Of a stretch of DNA of 64,000 nt, positions 1 to 11,494 are shown piece after piece. The position numbers and the translations under genes are program-made. Under the pieces are notes generated by a model. It did no database searches. It was not told the DNA's origin and was given only the letters and a program-made list of their open reading frames with translations. Each line of letters starts with the position of its first letter. Positions within the stretch are counted from its first letter, which is position 1. Source of the DNA: Ooceraea biroi (lineage: Eukaryota > Arthropoda > Insecta > Hymenoptera > Formicidae); assembly GCF_003672135.1 (NCBI RefSeq), contig NC_039517.1, positions 11,432,601 through 11,496,600 of the forward strand. Reading direction: 5' to 3'.

Positions 1-575
1 GGTCTTTTGTATATCGGTGATTATTACGCACACGACGCTGGTTCTGGAGACACGATCGCGTCGGTGTCGAGATCTCGCGGATCGGTCGTGACGCTAAATC
101 CCGAACGATATCGACCAGGGTGGAGAATTCCCGTAAAGCACACACGAGACACAATCTTTACCGTGAACGCAATTCCCGCAAAGAGTTACCGTACGCAACA
201 AACTTTACCGCGAACGCAATTCCATAAAAGACGCCAGACGATATATGCAACGCAACTATCGTTACTGCACGCAACGATAGACGAAACGAGATCCTTATCA
301 GACGTATTTCCCGTAAACGCAGACGAGACGGGACAGATCTCTACCGGAACGTGACTCTCGCCAGTACACGTAATCTCGCAACTCTTTACCGTAAACGCAA
401 TACCGTATTCTCGTACACGAAATCCTTACCGTACGCAATTTCGCAAGAGATCTTTACGGTACGCAATATACCAACGCAACGCCCGAAAACAATACGAAAC
501 GAAATCATATGAAACGATACGAAATGCGCGCAATACTCTACGAAACGATACGAAACGGACTAAAACGATACAAAT
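1..575. repeat. Degenerate A/C-rich direct repeats
   Basis: From about 120 to 575 short motifs such as TACCGTACGCAA, CGCAATTCC and ACGAAACGATACGAAA recur with many substitutions, giving a decayed minisatellite look. The 115-codon open frame over the first 350 bases is made of these repeats and shows no domain. It may be part of an element that starts outside the window. No gene is seen here. Confidence 0.5.
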
Positions 576-1679
576 ACATTGACTGGAGCCGGCGAATCCC
601 GAGCGGGAGGATACTTAAGCACTCCGGTACTCAACACCTTGCGGTGACTCGGTACTTTCGGAAATATGCGGAATTCTCGTAATTTCGTGGTACTACTTCC
701 GGAGCCGACGGGCCTCGATGACGCCTCCGGTAGGTTAGGTTACGTTATTTAATCTTATAAAATCTCTACCGAGGCTCGAGGTGTCGCCTTGGTCGGAAAC
801 GAAAATAATCAGTCGCCGAGTGAGCTTCTTACAGTTTCGGGCGCTCGTCCTACGTCGTCCTGGATCGCACTCGAATCGCAAAGGGCCTTCGGAGTTGCTC
901 CGTATTGTACGCTAGCCGGACTCGTGCTGATACGCGGAGCACGCCGGGAGAGCCTTATCAGATCGCGCATCGATCTGCGCATTCTATCGATTCGGCGGCG
1001 ATAGATCCTTGATTCTGCCACTAATTCGGCTTATCCGCAATTTCTCTGATGACTATCCTTGTCATTTCATCTTGTACCGCTCCTTCCCGTTTTTACTAAC
1101 TGTAGTTTCCTGCCAGGGCGACCAGCCTCCGACAGGGATGAGGTGGAAAAATCCTCCACCCGCTCTGGCCAGCGGGCCCGCCTCGGTATTCGGAGACGAT
1201 AGTTATGCTGGCAAGCAGGTATTCTGTTCGATGTTCAGAGGGTGCGGTAGTTAGGAGCTATGCTCCGGTACTGCTGAGAGTCTTTGTAGGACTCGGCTCC
1301 TCCCGGGCTTCCGATACTCGCTTCCGGTCATCCCGCAGAATTTTCTCTCGTGTTGTCCTTCGCTTCTCCGTGGCTGCCATCTCCACAGCTGACTGTACCC
1401 TCACTCGGCGACCCTACACGCTAGTACCACACAGTCAGATCCTCGCCTGTAAAAATCGCAAAACACGGGCGGATCGCTCCCCCTCGGGTGGAAGGAGCGA
1501 CTCCGATAAATTCCCCCCTCGGTTGAGCAACACCCTTGTGACGCCAAAACGTCACGTCACATATGGTACTACTAATTTTATTGTTAACCTTGGGGTTAAA
1601 ATCTGTTCTTAACTTACGACTTAATGCTAACCTTACAGCTATTTAAACTACTTAACCTAAACTTAACCTTAGATTTAAA
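576..1679. other. Unassigned DNA with a possible LTR edge at 1538-1564
   Basis: Moderately GC-rich DNA with several short overlapping frames on both strands, none of which looks like a protein family. On the minus strand the edge near 1564 reads TGTGACGTGACG, close to the TGTGACGTCCTGACGTCC edge beside the glycoprotein at 28593, so this could be the start of a related terminal repeat that leaves the window. From 1566 to 1679 I see nothing but AT-rich spacer. Confidence 0.3.
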
Positions 1680-3172
1680 TCTAAAGTGTGTGGATGTCTG
1701 CGTTGAGTCTTCCTCGCTCGCACCCACATCCACATTCGCTTGCCACACACGCATACACATCTTCCCTTTTTGGGACTTCCGTTTCCTTTTACTTTACCTT
1801 TATTTCTTTCATATCAATTCATTTCCCCTTCACTCTTCTTCCTCTCTACCTCTATACCTCTTCCTCCCCTCTTTCCCTCTCCCTCCTTCTCTTCCCCACT
1901 CTCACCCTCCCCCTCTCTTGTCTTCTTTCCATCCTCCTTCTCATTTCTCTCCTCGACTTATCCTTCTCTTCCCTCCCTCTTTCATCTCTCTCTCATACAT
2001 CTCCTTCCTCCTTCTCCCCAATACCCCACTTACCGTGATTTGCCAGCTTCTTCTTCCTGTTTTCCATGTTCTACACTCTTCCCACGTGGGTTCCCATATC
2101 TCCACCTACATCTCCTTTTCTCCTCTTCAGTATTTTCCTTCCCAGTATTTCCCTTCTCTGATCTCATTCCCTAGTCTGAACCTTGTCACTCTATTCCATT
2201 TATCTTCACTCCATCTTTTCTTTAGTAACCTGGAATTCTTATTCCTTTTACCTTCCTATACCATCTATTGCATTTCGATTTTCTAATCTTTCTCCGTCTT
2301 TCCTCTCTTCGGTTTTCTTTATCCTTACTCTTTAACTCTACATACCATCTTTTCCTCCTCCCTCTCTCCGTCCACTTCCTTTCTTCATTTCTTTCTCCTC
2401 AAAGTGCTCCTTTCTCTCCTGTTCCCATCCTAAACCCACTCTCCCCTCTCTCATCCTCTTCCTTATTTCTTCCCAACATATCCTCGTCAGTTCATTTCTT
2501 TTCCCTTGCGCCAATCCTTTTTAAACCCCTATACTCTCCTCCCTGCCCTTCCTTTTAACTTTTCTCTATGCAACTCCTTTATCAAGTAATTCGGCATCCT
2601 CCCTTCCGTTTCCAACATCCATCTTAAATATCTTTCTTTCAATCTTTACATTCCCTCTTTTTCTCTACACCCCAAATCTTCACTCCGTATCCAAACACTA
2701 TTTAAACCACTTTTTCAAAGAGCCATAATCTACTTTCTTCTTTCCATCCTCCTTTCCAAACTTTTTCTCCCTATTCTCCAGACCTGTCCCATTATCACTG
2801 CCGCCTTCTTTATTCTATCCCTCACATGCACCTCCTGCCTACCATTTCCTTGAATCACATAACCTAAATATTTGTATTCTTTCACTTCCTCAATTATTTT
2901 CTCCGTCTTCAAATTCCCTATCATCTCCTTTTTTTTAATATTCTCTCTCTCCCCTCCTGAATCTCATGGTTTTCGCCATGTCTGTATTTAATTCTATTTC
3001 TTTCTTCTCTAAATAACCTTCCAATCTTCCCATCATACTTCTCATACTGTCCTCTTCCTCCAGTAAAAGCACCAAATCATCCGCATACAATGTGTATATT
3101 CTGTGTATATCCTTTCTCTCCTTATAGCAATCTCCCCACTTAATCTTTCATACATCAATACATACATCAATG
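1680..3172 (-). pseudogene. LINE-1 copy, RT C-terminal half and 3' part
   Basis: Minus-strand non-LTR retrotransposon fragment. Reading down from 3172, the frames show the Y-A-D-D catalytic box of the reverse transcriptase (about 3075-3095), then the post-catalytic region ending in a typical EYKYLGYVIQ block (2870-2845) and a charged stretch rich in Arg, Lys and Glu. The strong pyrimidine bias of the plus strand from 1680 to 2560 is the complement of that purine-rich coding region, so plus-strand frames here are shadows. Frameshifts and stops break it. The coding line is cut at 3173-3176 by the Ginger-like insertion and resumes at about 6185. Confidence 0.75.
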
Positions 3173-3176
3173 TATA

Positions 3177-3391
3177 TGTCGCAGGGATATCGTGAAATCC
3201 GTTTTTTGCAAACTCTCTAGGGAATCCACAAAAAACCGGGATATTGTGGAACGAATAAAAATTACACAATTTTACCAGGAGATTTCAGTGATTTCGCAAA
3301 ATCCCGGGGCTCTGTCAGTGAAATTGAGATATTTTTACACAATCTTACTGATTTATGTTAGGGTCTTTGCAAAGTCTTTAAGCGTGACTAG
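3177..3391. repeat. Left TIR of Ginger-like element
   Basis: About 215 bases, pairing in inverted orientation with 5951-6172. By eye the arms differ at roughly one base in ten to twenty, with a few small indels. Confidence 0.8.
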
Positions 3392-3674
3392 ATGTATTGT
3401 GTAATCGGTTGTTAAAAATTGAATTATATTCTACTTTAATGAATTTTACTTTATAATATTCTACTTTAACGAGTAAAGATATTCTTTTGAACTCGAGGTT
3501 CCTACAGGAAATAAATAAAACTATTTTTACCCATAACATTATTTATTTCATTTACGTAAATAATATGATCTTTGGTACCTAACACACATAAACGTTTATT
3601 TAAAAAAACCTCAAAATTCTTGCTGGAATTATAATAAAATATTCTCCTTTAGAATTAAAAATTAAAACGATATA

Positions 3675-4129
3675 TACGGTGTCCTGTAATAATCGCCGAA
3701 CCTCTCGTATGCCAATAGAGCAGATTGAGATAAACAGAAAAGTCCTGTACCATTTTGCAATTTTCGCAATAGTTAATGAGTTATTAATTATTAAAAATCG
3801 CTGTATTAGTCCGGCTTACCGCCGAATGCAAGCACGCGGCGAGATGTGACCGCCTAGCGATCGAGTGCCTAGTGGTCGCAGTGGCAATGGCTAGGCATGC
3901 CACTTATAATAAACAACTCCCCACGCGCCTAGCAACTTCGATCGCTAGACGGTCGCATTTCGCCGCGCACTTACATTCGGCGGTAGGCCGGACTAATACA
4001 GCGATTTTTAATAATTAATAACTCGATAACTATTGTGAAAATTGTAAAATGGTACAGGACTTTTCTATTCATCTCGATCCGCTCTATTGGCATACGAGAG
4101 GTTCGGCGATTATTACGGGACACCCTGTA
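3675..4129. repeat. Palindromic MITE with CAGGGTGTCCC ends
   Basis: Arms of about 165 bases (3675-3840 and 3960-4129) pair with each other. The right end reads CACCCTGTA, the usual terminus of several mariner-related families in this window. The centre carries repeated GCCTAG and GATCGCTAG words. It lies in the 3' flank of the Ginger-like transposase. A diverged half copy is at 17389-17660. DNA from 3392 to 3674 and from 4130 to 4209 is AT-rich spacer. Confidence 0.75.
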
Positions 4130-4209
4130 TAAAATCAAATAAATATTCTTCTCTCTTAATGTTCTTAAAACTAAAATAATTTTCATCAGATAAATAATAT
4201 CTTTGGTAT

Positions 4210-5674
4210 CTAACACAAATGTCTGATAAATTTTTGATCCAAAAGTCCACGGTCTACTTTAGGGACTTCTATCAAAACTGTAGAACCAATATCGATATCC
4301 TTGAATTTCTTGGATGCAGTTGCTAACATTTTATCTGCCGCTCTTTTTAAATTTTCGTGTGCCTTCTTTCGTTCTGTATCAATACAACTTTCTTGCGAAC
4401 ATAAAATACATGTTAATTGTGATCCATAGCCCTCATCTTTCTCGTCAGCCTCACAGCATATCGAATGGATTACTTGCTTACATTTCCAACAACTATGTGC
4501 TCCGCTAGATTCTTTATTACAGACACGACACATTAAGACTTTAGATTCTTGACTATCTGCTGAACTTCCTGGTAAGTCATGCTCTTGAGATACAAGCGGC
4601 TTTTTCAGTACATTTATAAGTTCATTGTTTATGTCTGAACCGTGATCTTCAAATTTTTGCTTTTCGAGTAATTTTTCTAGATCTTCTGTCTCAAGCTGCG
4701 ATATTAAATTAGCAGGTAAATGTCTATATGTAAGACCGGTCTTAGGATCTTTTCCAAATAATGCTTTATACGGTGATCTGTCTATTGTTCGATGATAAGA
4801 GGAATTCTTTTGATATTGAACAAAGTAACAACCTACAGACCAGGCGATAGAATTGTTATCACGCATCCATGATCGCAACATGTTTTCCACATCCTGATTA
4901 CAGCGTTCCACACTTCCTTGACTTTATGGGTGGCGAGATCTTCCGTTGAGTATTTTGCAGTCAGGCACATGCTTATTAACTTATGAATAACACCCGCCGT
5001 AAATTCACGGCCATTATTGCTTTGTAGAATATTGGGGCATCCCACCTCTAGGAAAATCTTTAAAAGTTCCAAAGCAACTTCAGCAGCGCGTTTGGATGTA
5101 AGTGGTTGTAAAAAACACAATTTGGTGCCATGATCTCGGTAATTAAGTAACCATTTGTAATTTTGATCAGGTGCTGATTGTAGATCAATAAGATCGACTT
5201 GTCCTCGACTATTAAAATCCTTCGTAACTATAGATCGAACTAGTTTTTGGGAAAGATTTCTTATTCATACATATCTTACATAACTTCAGATAAATATTGA
5301 TTGCAGGAACGGGAATGATGTATTTTTCCTTAAAAGCATAAACAATTTGTCTCGCCCACCGTGACCTATGACTTGTGATATCGCGAAATAAAGTCATAAT
5401 ATTGTTCACTTGGTATTATCTGTGTGACAGGTGACGAATGACTTTTACGTTTTAATATCAATATCTTTTCATCACCTATATCCATTATGTCATATTTATT
5501 AGCATAATTGTAATGTGAAGAAGTACGTTTAATTTGCAGAGCTTTAGACGATTTAAATTCTTCAATTAAGCCAATAATAGTCTTGATTCGATCTGTCGTC
5601 CACTGAAGCTTAATAGAATTTGATTTACTTGCGTAAAACTGTTGAAGCTCTGTGTCATAATCTTCTTTCGACAC
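4210..5674 (-). pseudogene. Integrase-type transposase of Ginger-like element
   Basis: Retroviral-type integrase read on the minus strand in at least four frame segments (5674-5366, 5409-5212, about 5215-4833, 4911-4210). In order: an N-terminal helical region; an H-H-C-C zinc module (HRSRW then CKICMNKK, about 5360-5240); the DDE core with first Asp in VDLIDLQ (about 5200), a second position that reads QSNNGREF where the family normally has SDNG, and the Glu in VERCNQDVEN (about 4910); then a cysteine/histidine finger of PHD type (CRVC...CWKC...HSICC...CILC, 4530-4385). Such proteins are often annotated in ants as 'KRAB-A domain-containing protein 2-like'. Frameshifts and the Asp-to-Asn change indicate a dead copy. 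Confidence 0.75.
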
Positions 5675-5950
5675 ACCACTATCAACAGATGATTTGTCTT
5701 CATTATTGTACTACTGCACAGCGTTCTCAGTAGTACTCATCGTACGTAAGATAATGCAAATCGGTTTCGTAAAACGCAAAATAATATAAAACTAGCAAAC
5801 AAATGCGTACGCGCGTAATCTTCTACGTAATTTCCTAGACTGACGGTGAGCGCACATGTGGCTCCCGACCTCGCGACGACGCATGTACTTCCCTCCCTCC
5901 CTCCCCAACCTCGTGAATAACAAAAACAAACTTCCAGTTACATAATATAC

Positions 5951-6172
5951 CTAGTCACGCTTAGAGACTTTGCAAAGACCTTAACATAAATCAGTAAGAT
6001 TGTGTAAATCATCTCAATTCACAATTTCACTGACAGAGCCCCGGGACTTTACGAAATCACTGAAATCTCCTGGTAAAATTGTGTAATTTTTATTCGTTCC
6101 ACAATATCCCGGTTTTTTGTGGATTCCCTAGAGATTTTGCAAAAAAACGGATTTCACGATATCTCTGCGACA
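5951..6172. repeat. Right TIR of Ginger-like element
   Basis: About 222 bases, inverted match of 3177-3391, ending CTCTGCGACA next to the TATA target copy. DNA between 5675 and 5950 is the presumed promoter side of the minus-strand transposase; no clear motif is visible. Confidence 0.8.
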
Positions 6173-6184
6173 TATATCCTTATA

Positions 6185-6585
6185 TCAATCCCCCCACTTT
6201 ATCTTTCCCATCTCTTCTTCTAGGTCTGCTAAAAAAACATTGAATAATATTGGACTCAGAGGACATCTCTATCTCCTTGCCATCCAAAAACTCTCCCCTC
6301 CCACTTTTACTCTGCTCTTCTTTCCCTCAGCAGTTCTTCTACCCTTTTTATTAATCCTTTCCTGATCCCACTCTTCCTCATTTTTTCCTCCCTATTAATA
6401 CTCTCCTATCTACCGAGTCAAACGTCATCTTTACACCCACAAACAATACCGTAATTTTTTCCCTCCTCTTTCCTATCTCTCTATTTATTACATACTTTAA
6501 GATATAACTATTATCTATTGTCCCCATCTCCTTCCTTCCTAAACCCCATCTGATTCTAAAGTATTGTCTTCTTTTCATCTATTAT
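6185..6585 (-). pseudogene. LINE-1 copy, RT N-terminal half
   Basis: Continuation of the LINE broken at 3173. Reading down from 6578, the minus strand gives the start of a reverse transcriptase domain: a segment that matches QMGFRK with one frame slip, then IDNSYILKYVINREI, then a VLFVGVKMTFDSVDR block, which is the FVDVKxAFDSVDR motif A with the first catalytic Asp changed to Gly. After it come broken remnants of motif B (GxRQGCPLSPLLF) at 6270-6225. Decayed by frameshifts. The boundary at 6586 is an abrupt switch to a CAGGGTGATTC repeat end. Confidence 0.7.
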
Positions 6586-6586
6586 A

Positions 6587-7600
6587 CAGGGTGATTCAGA
6601 ACAACCACGCGTCCTTGCAAAGACGTATTCTAGAAGTAATTCTGAGACGATTTTTCCTCTACTAAACTTTTGTCCGAAGTTTACTTTTTGAATTATGAAA
6701 GGAAATAGTTAATGAGTAACGGGCCGAGTATAAGAGGCAGACAGGGGCGGCACGCGACGCGACTTACCGCGGCGCTTACGCGGGGCGCTCAGCTGATCAC
6801 TGCACACACGATACCTAAATACATACATGTGATACACACACACACACACACACACACTCACCTATGCAGATGTTCTCATACTTGACGAATTGTAGCTTGA
6901 CGGATGAATAATTTCACCGTGGATAAGATCGCACTTCACGTTTCCATCCACAAATCCAGTTACAAATCCACACCGAAGTAAAAAGCCAGAAGTCTTTTCT
7001 GTCATAAATTGTCACCACGTATCCATACGCACTCGGATTTACTGACGCACTTGAGTGATAAACGAATCTATCGATTTATTATTGCTAGTCGCTACCGATA
7101 AATCATTCGGCGACTGAAAATTATTCAAAGAGAGAAATACACATTACGCATAATCACAGTAATCAATCAGAAATTTTCTGGATACGTCTTTTATAAATTG
7201 TATCACGTATCAACACTTTCACGGATTTATTCACACACTTGATCGATAGAATGAGGCATTTACGAATGCCTCTATCGATTCATCACTGTTAATCACTACC
7301 GGTTAATTATTCGGCGATTAAAAATTATTCGAAGAAAGAAACGCGTTACATACACAACCCGACTAAACCTGACGCGAAGATAACTCGATAACAACAATCA
7401 GACAGGTTATGTTTTTATAGTGCCTTAATTCGTCAAGGCTGACTTATCGATCGAATGTAAATCAGATCGATAAATCAGATTGATACTATGATGACCGACA
7501 GTGGGACGCTTCGAAACATTCGTACTGCCAAGTACGAATCGTAGATAATGTCTGCCTGTAACGTGTCGATTTTTTAAAAATAATTTGCGAACTCGAAGAG
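6587..7600. repeat. MITE-like repeat with internal duplication
   Basis: Begins with the terminus TACAGGGTGATTCAGAAC. It contains a (CA)n run at about 6834-6857 and then two diverged copies of a ~190-base unit (about 6925-7150 and 7160-7350), each with the motif CGATTCATC/ATCGATTTATT, CGCTACCGATAAATCATTCGGCGA and an ATTATTCRAAGARAGAAA tail. No coding potential. The matching right end is not visible, so the element may have been cut by, or fused to, the mariner-like remnant that follows. Confidence 0.5.
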
Positions 7601-7628
7601 AATGTTCGTCGAAAATAAAATATTTGGT

Positions 7629-7644
7629 TGCCCTGAAAAGGGCA
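7629..7644 (-). terminator. Histone-type 3' stem-loop after a transposase ORF
   Basis: On the minus strand the bases TGCCCTTTTCAGGGCA form a 6-base-pair stem with a TTTC loop followed by ACCAAA. This is the layout of the metazoan replication-dependent histone mRNA 3' stem-loop (6-bp stem, 4-base pyrimidine-rich loop, ACCA after it), apart from the outermost pair being T-A instead of G-C. It lies 27 bases after the stop of the mariner-like transposase at 7671. It could be chance or a captured 3' processing signal. Confidence 0.4.
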
Positions 7645-7670
7645 GATTAATTATTTTAGAACACTTCTTT

Positions 7671-8470
7671 TTACAGCAAGTGTTCGAAGTGTCCGCCGTT
7701 CATTATGATGCACGCTCTCATGCGTCTCAATAAATTTTCTTGCGTTTTCTCCAGAACTTCGTCCTCGATTGACAAAATGGCATGGTGAAGTTTGTCATTT
7801 AATTCTTCGATGGTCTCGGGAAGCTGTCTGTAAATGACTTCCTTGCAGTAGCCCCACAAGAAATAGTCCAGTGGATTGAGACCTGGAGATCTTGCAGGCC
7901 ACCGTATCGGGCCATACCAGCCCATCCAACGTCCGAGAAATTGCTGATTTAAAAAATTTGTGACGATTCTGGCGTTATGTGGACCAGCACCGTCCTGTTG
8001 AAATTTTATTTCTATTTATTAACGGTACTTCTTCCAGAAAGTCCGAAGATTTTCCGCCAGAAATTCCAGGTACGATGCGCCATTCAATGTTTCTGGAAGA
8101 ATAACTGGGCCCAATATTTGTGTACCCATAATTCCAGCCCAGACGTTCAATTTCTAACGACGTTGGAAATTTCTGGGTCGTGTCGGTCGAGGATTCTCGG
8201 CGTCCCACACATGCATATTGTGTGAGTTCAAAATTCCGTCTCGCGTAAACAGCGATTCATCGCTGAATATTACTCAAGACGGAAGTTCTGGATCTTCGTT
8301 CACTCTTCTGAGGAAATCCTCGCAAAATCTCTTCCTCCGAGGATAATCTTCTTGTTGTAAATGTTGCACGCGAGTGTAATGATAGGCGTGCAATTTTTCT
8401 TCTTTCAACATCTTTTGGACTGTGGAATAAGACAATTCGTGCTCTCGAGCAATGTTTAAGAAATTGAAGG
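7671..8470 (-). pseudogene. Mariner-like transposase remnant
   Basis: Tc1/mariner-superfamily DDE transposase, minus strand, several frame breaks. From the N-terminal side: a helix-turn-helix part (STVQKMLKEEKLHAYHYTRV, about 8430-8370), IFSDESLF with the first catalytic Asp (about 8265), FQQDGAGPHNAR with the second (about 8000), WPARSPGLNPLDYFLWG with the third (about 7890), and the conserved tail GGHFEHLL at the stop. The first N-terminal segment is missing. The element's outer end is at 8629 (CACCCTG). The right-hand 110 bases match the TIR of the element at 52492-54893, so the two belong to related families. Confidence 0.8.
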
Positions 8471-8627
8471 TGATCTTCGCGTGACCTTCAAACGACTATT
8501 CAAGGTCAAACTAATGGTATCATCTTATGTCCCCCTCGAAATCGTGACATGTCTGTCTGAAACATTTTTTCGTATCTCTTTTAGTTTTTTAAAAAATCGA
8601 CTGTATAAATTAAAATGGGCCACCCTG

Positions 8628-8724
8628 TATATATATATACATAATTATATATACAATTATATATTTATTTAAATAGATATATGTGTGTATATATATATAT
8701 ATGTATATATGTATATGTATATAT
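8628..8724. repeat. (AT)n-rich microsatellite
   Basis: TATATATA and TATATGTATA runs at the junction between the mariner-like end and the LINE. Confidence 0.9.
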
Positions 8725-8739
8725 CAGTGTTCTTTCTAT

Positions 8740-10093
8740 ATCCTTCCCTACATACACCCGCACTATTTTCCATTTCTCTTTCCCATATTCTATCCTTCCG
8801 ACAATTTTCTCTTCTCTTCTCGTTTCTATATTCCCATCCCTTTCTGTCAGTTCCCTCCTAATGCCCATTATCATTCTTCCCATAGCCCTTCTCTTCTTAT
8901 TTTGTCTCTTCGCTCCTTGTATTCCCCATTGATATCCTCTTGGCAGCTTCTTCTTTATTCTCTTCCATCCCTTCTCATCTATATCTCCGAAAGCACTATC
9001 ACATTCCCTCCTACTCATCCAAAATTCCATATCCTTATTTTCTACTCCGCCACATTCCAGAATACCACTCTTCACTCTTTTATCTTCTCCTCTCTTCGTC
9101 TCCCACTCTCCTTCTCCTTTTTATTACTTTTATCTTTTTCTTTCCTTCCCTCTTCCCTTCCCCCTGCTCTTCCTTTCTTATATTTTCCGTCCCTTAACAC
9201 CTCTTCCACTTCATCTCTCATCCCATTTCCACCATGTTCCGTTTATCCTTATCCTTCCGTATCCCACTCATAATTCTATCCCTCTTTCTCTCATCTTCTC
9301 TCGCAATTTCCTTCAATCTCTCTATTTCATCTTCCTTTTCTTCCATGTCCAATCCTCTCCTCTTCTTTCCTACTTTTCAATTAATTTTCTTCTTCATCCT
9401 CTCTCTCTCTTCTGCTGCACACTTGTTAATTTCATTACAACTATTTCCGTTCCTTTTGATTCTCCTTTCTTAGTTTTCTTACCTCGTCAAACTCTATCTC
9501 CGCACATAATACTCTCAAAACTTCTTTCACTGCTCCCTCTTACATTCTTTTATTCTAGTTTTTTAATTATTATATTCTTTCTTCTCTTCTTTCTTTCACT
9601 CCTTTCCCATTTTTTCTCCCATTTCCCCAATTCTCTGCTCCATCTCGCTTCCCTTACCTCCCTCTCCTCTCTCCTCTTTTCCTCTCTTCTTCGTTCTTTC
9701 TCTCTTCTCCATATCTTCATCCTCCTTTCCAATCTTTCTATTTATTTTTTTAATTCTTTCCTCTCTTCTCTCCATTTTTCTGCCTGACCTCCCTTTTCAT
9801 CTGCTCCTTCCATCTTTTTCCTTGCTCTATCCTCTTCTTTCAACTCGTCCTTCCTTTTCCTTATCTCTCCTATATATCATTTTACTTCTCTCATTTTCTT
9901 CATTTCCTTTATTTCCTCCAAATTCCTTCCTCTATTCTCTCATTATCTGTCACTTATTTGCTTCCATTCTCATTTTCTGTCCCCTTTCTGGAGATCGCTG
10001 TGTTAACTTACTTTCCTTGAATATTCTTTCCTCCTCCCTTCCTCTTCCCTCCCCCTCTCCTTCTGCTTCTTTTTAAATAATTTCTTCATAATA
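8740..10093 (-). pseudogene. LINE-1 copy, endonuclease and upstream coding part
   Basis: Upstream part of the minus-strand LINE. The frame from 9075 down to 8741 contains a segment (KWKIVRVYVG) typical of the apurinic endonuclease core of hymenopteran LINEs. Further upstream (9732-9550) is a very Arg/Glu/Lys-rich region ending RRKNIIIKKLE, typical of the linker before the N-terminal domain. The plus strand is extremely pyrimidine-rich for that reason. About 1 kb between endonuclease and RT (between 8740 and 6580) is missing. At 10094-10108 lies the left copy of the 15-base target duplication of the Penelope-like insertion. Confidence 0.65.
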
Positions 10094-10529
10094 TTTCCTT
10101 AATAATATACAAAAAACTCCTTTAAGTCTCCAGTGCAATTAATACTTAATGAGATCTTCTTTATTTACGACCATAACTGGCAAGATTACATAAATCGCAC
10201 AACGTTTCGACTCGTAATTCAAGTCCTTATCAAGTGCAACAATAAGAGGTCATTTTCTAAAACAAGAAACAATTACAATTTGTATAAAAACAAAATAAAA
10301 TTAACCTGTTCACAATCCATAACTTACTAGTAAGAAATGACATCTTATCAAATTAAAAACGCAAACGGTACTCATGACATCGACGCACAATCCGTACCAA
10401 GAAGCTGTTCGTCCAAGAGACAAATACCATGTGGCACATCAAAACACTAACAACAGTATAAGATCTGTTACCTATATCTAAGGACAGTGTCGTACATACA
10501 CGGCAAGTTCTCCGTGTCATTCTGTAAAT

Positions 10530-10914
10530 TCAATGTGTTGTCATGAATTTTGATGTAACACATCTCTGCAATTTCCCGTTTTTACAATATTTTTCTTGAT
10601 GCAACACCCTCACATTCCTCCAATCCATATCATGATTTTCATCTATCCTGTGTTTACTTACAATTGAAAGATTATCAGACTGTTTTTTAATGTCAAAAAT
10701 ATGCTCCTTGATCCTAGTTATCAAATGTCTTTTCGTCTGACCAATATAGCACGAATCACAACTTTTACAATCTATTGTATAGACAACACAAATCTTTTGT
10801 TCATGTAGTAGAATATCTTTTCCTCTTTTAATTAAACAATCAAGCTTATTACGCAAATTATATACAACCTTAAATCCAAGTCGATTTAAATTTCTTCTAA
10901 TCTCTTAATATACT
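10530..10914 (-). pseudogene. Inverted GIY-YIG endonuclease fragment of PLE
   Basis: Minus-strand frame encoding the C-terminal GIY-YIG nuclease of a Penelope-like element: CVVYTIDCKSCDSCYIGQT supplies the G(V/I)Y-(Y)IG core, followed by R-H-L-x-T-R-I-K-E-H and SKHRIDENHDMDW. The protein is identical to the copy at 13494-13856. The 3' UTR arm follows to 10134. The N-terminal side stops near 10917, where the opposite-strand copy begins, so it is not an independent gene. Confidence 0.85.
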
Positions 10915-10915
10915 T

Positions 10916-11354
10916 AACAGCTATCATCCCAGATTGAAATTTACTTGTGAAATAGAGACTCAGGGTTGTATTAATTTTTTTGACACTACGGTTATTAGAA
11001 GTGATGATTCTTTGATAACGAATTGGTTTAAAAAACCTACTTTTTCTGGTAGGTACGTTAACTATTTATCTAACCATCCTATACAACATAAAATTAGCGT
11101 AATCACGAGTTTAGTAGACAGAGCGATTTTATTGTCTGATTCTCAATTTCATGTTTCTAATATTGACTCCGTTCGTAGTATTTTATTGAATAACTGCTAT
11201 CCACGAACTTTTATTGACAGACATATCGAAAAAAGAATCAGAAAAATTAAATATAATGACACTACTGTTAACAATAATAATGACATGCAGATCAACAAGA
11301 ATATTGTCAAAATACCGTATATTGGTAGGTGGAGTGATAACATTAAAAGAAATA
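10916..11354 (+). pseudogene. PLE reverse transcriptase C-terminal part, interrupted
   Basis: Plus-strand frame with the post-catalytic RT region of a Penelope-like element: FTCEIETQGCINFFDTTV, then NWFKKPTFSGRYVNYLSNHP, a signature of these RTs. It runs open to 11350 and is interrupted by the element at 11355-13493; the same frame continues at 13494 with INRLGFKVVYNLRNK. The seven RT motifs upstream are missing (5' truncation). Confidence 0.85.
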
Positions 11355-11494
11355 TGTTACGTCCCGGCCGGCCGCGGTTGTTGATTAACTCGGGCAATGA
11401 CACGGGGCTGGATCGCTATTTTCGGGTATTAACGAATCCGAGAATTCTCCCCGGGGATACCGCGATCGGAGTAATTTCGTAGAGGGAAACGGGT

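Larger units (their letters stand above)
3177..6172 (-). mobile_element. Ginger-like DNA transposon inserted in the LINE
   Basis: A 3.0-kb insertion bounded by long inverted repeats that begin TGTCGCAGRGATATCGTG and are flanked on both sides by TATA (3173-3176 and 6173-6176), a 4-base target duplication. It carries a minus-strand integrase-type transposase with a C-terminal cysteine finger. Long TIRs starting TGT, a 4-base duplication and a retroviral-type integrase fit the Ginger class of cut-and-paste elements. The assignment is an inference from family knowledge; a domesticated integrase gene is a less likely alternative given the inverted repeats. A palindromic MITE sits inside it. Confidence 0.65.

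Noticed and set aside
1624..2558. Long plus-strand frames rich in Ser, Leu, Phe and Pro
   Set aside because: They are the complement of a purine-rich minus-strand LINE; composition, overlap of three frames and absence of domains show they are shadows. The same holds for 8681-10076.
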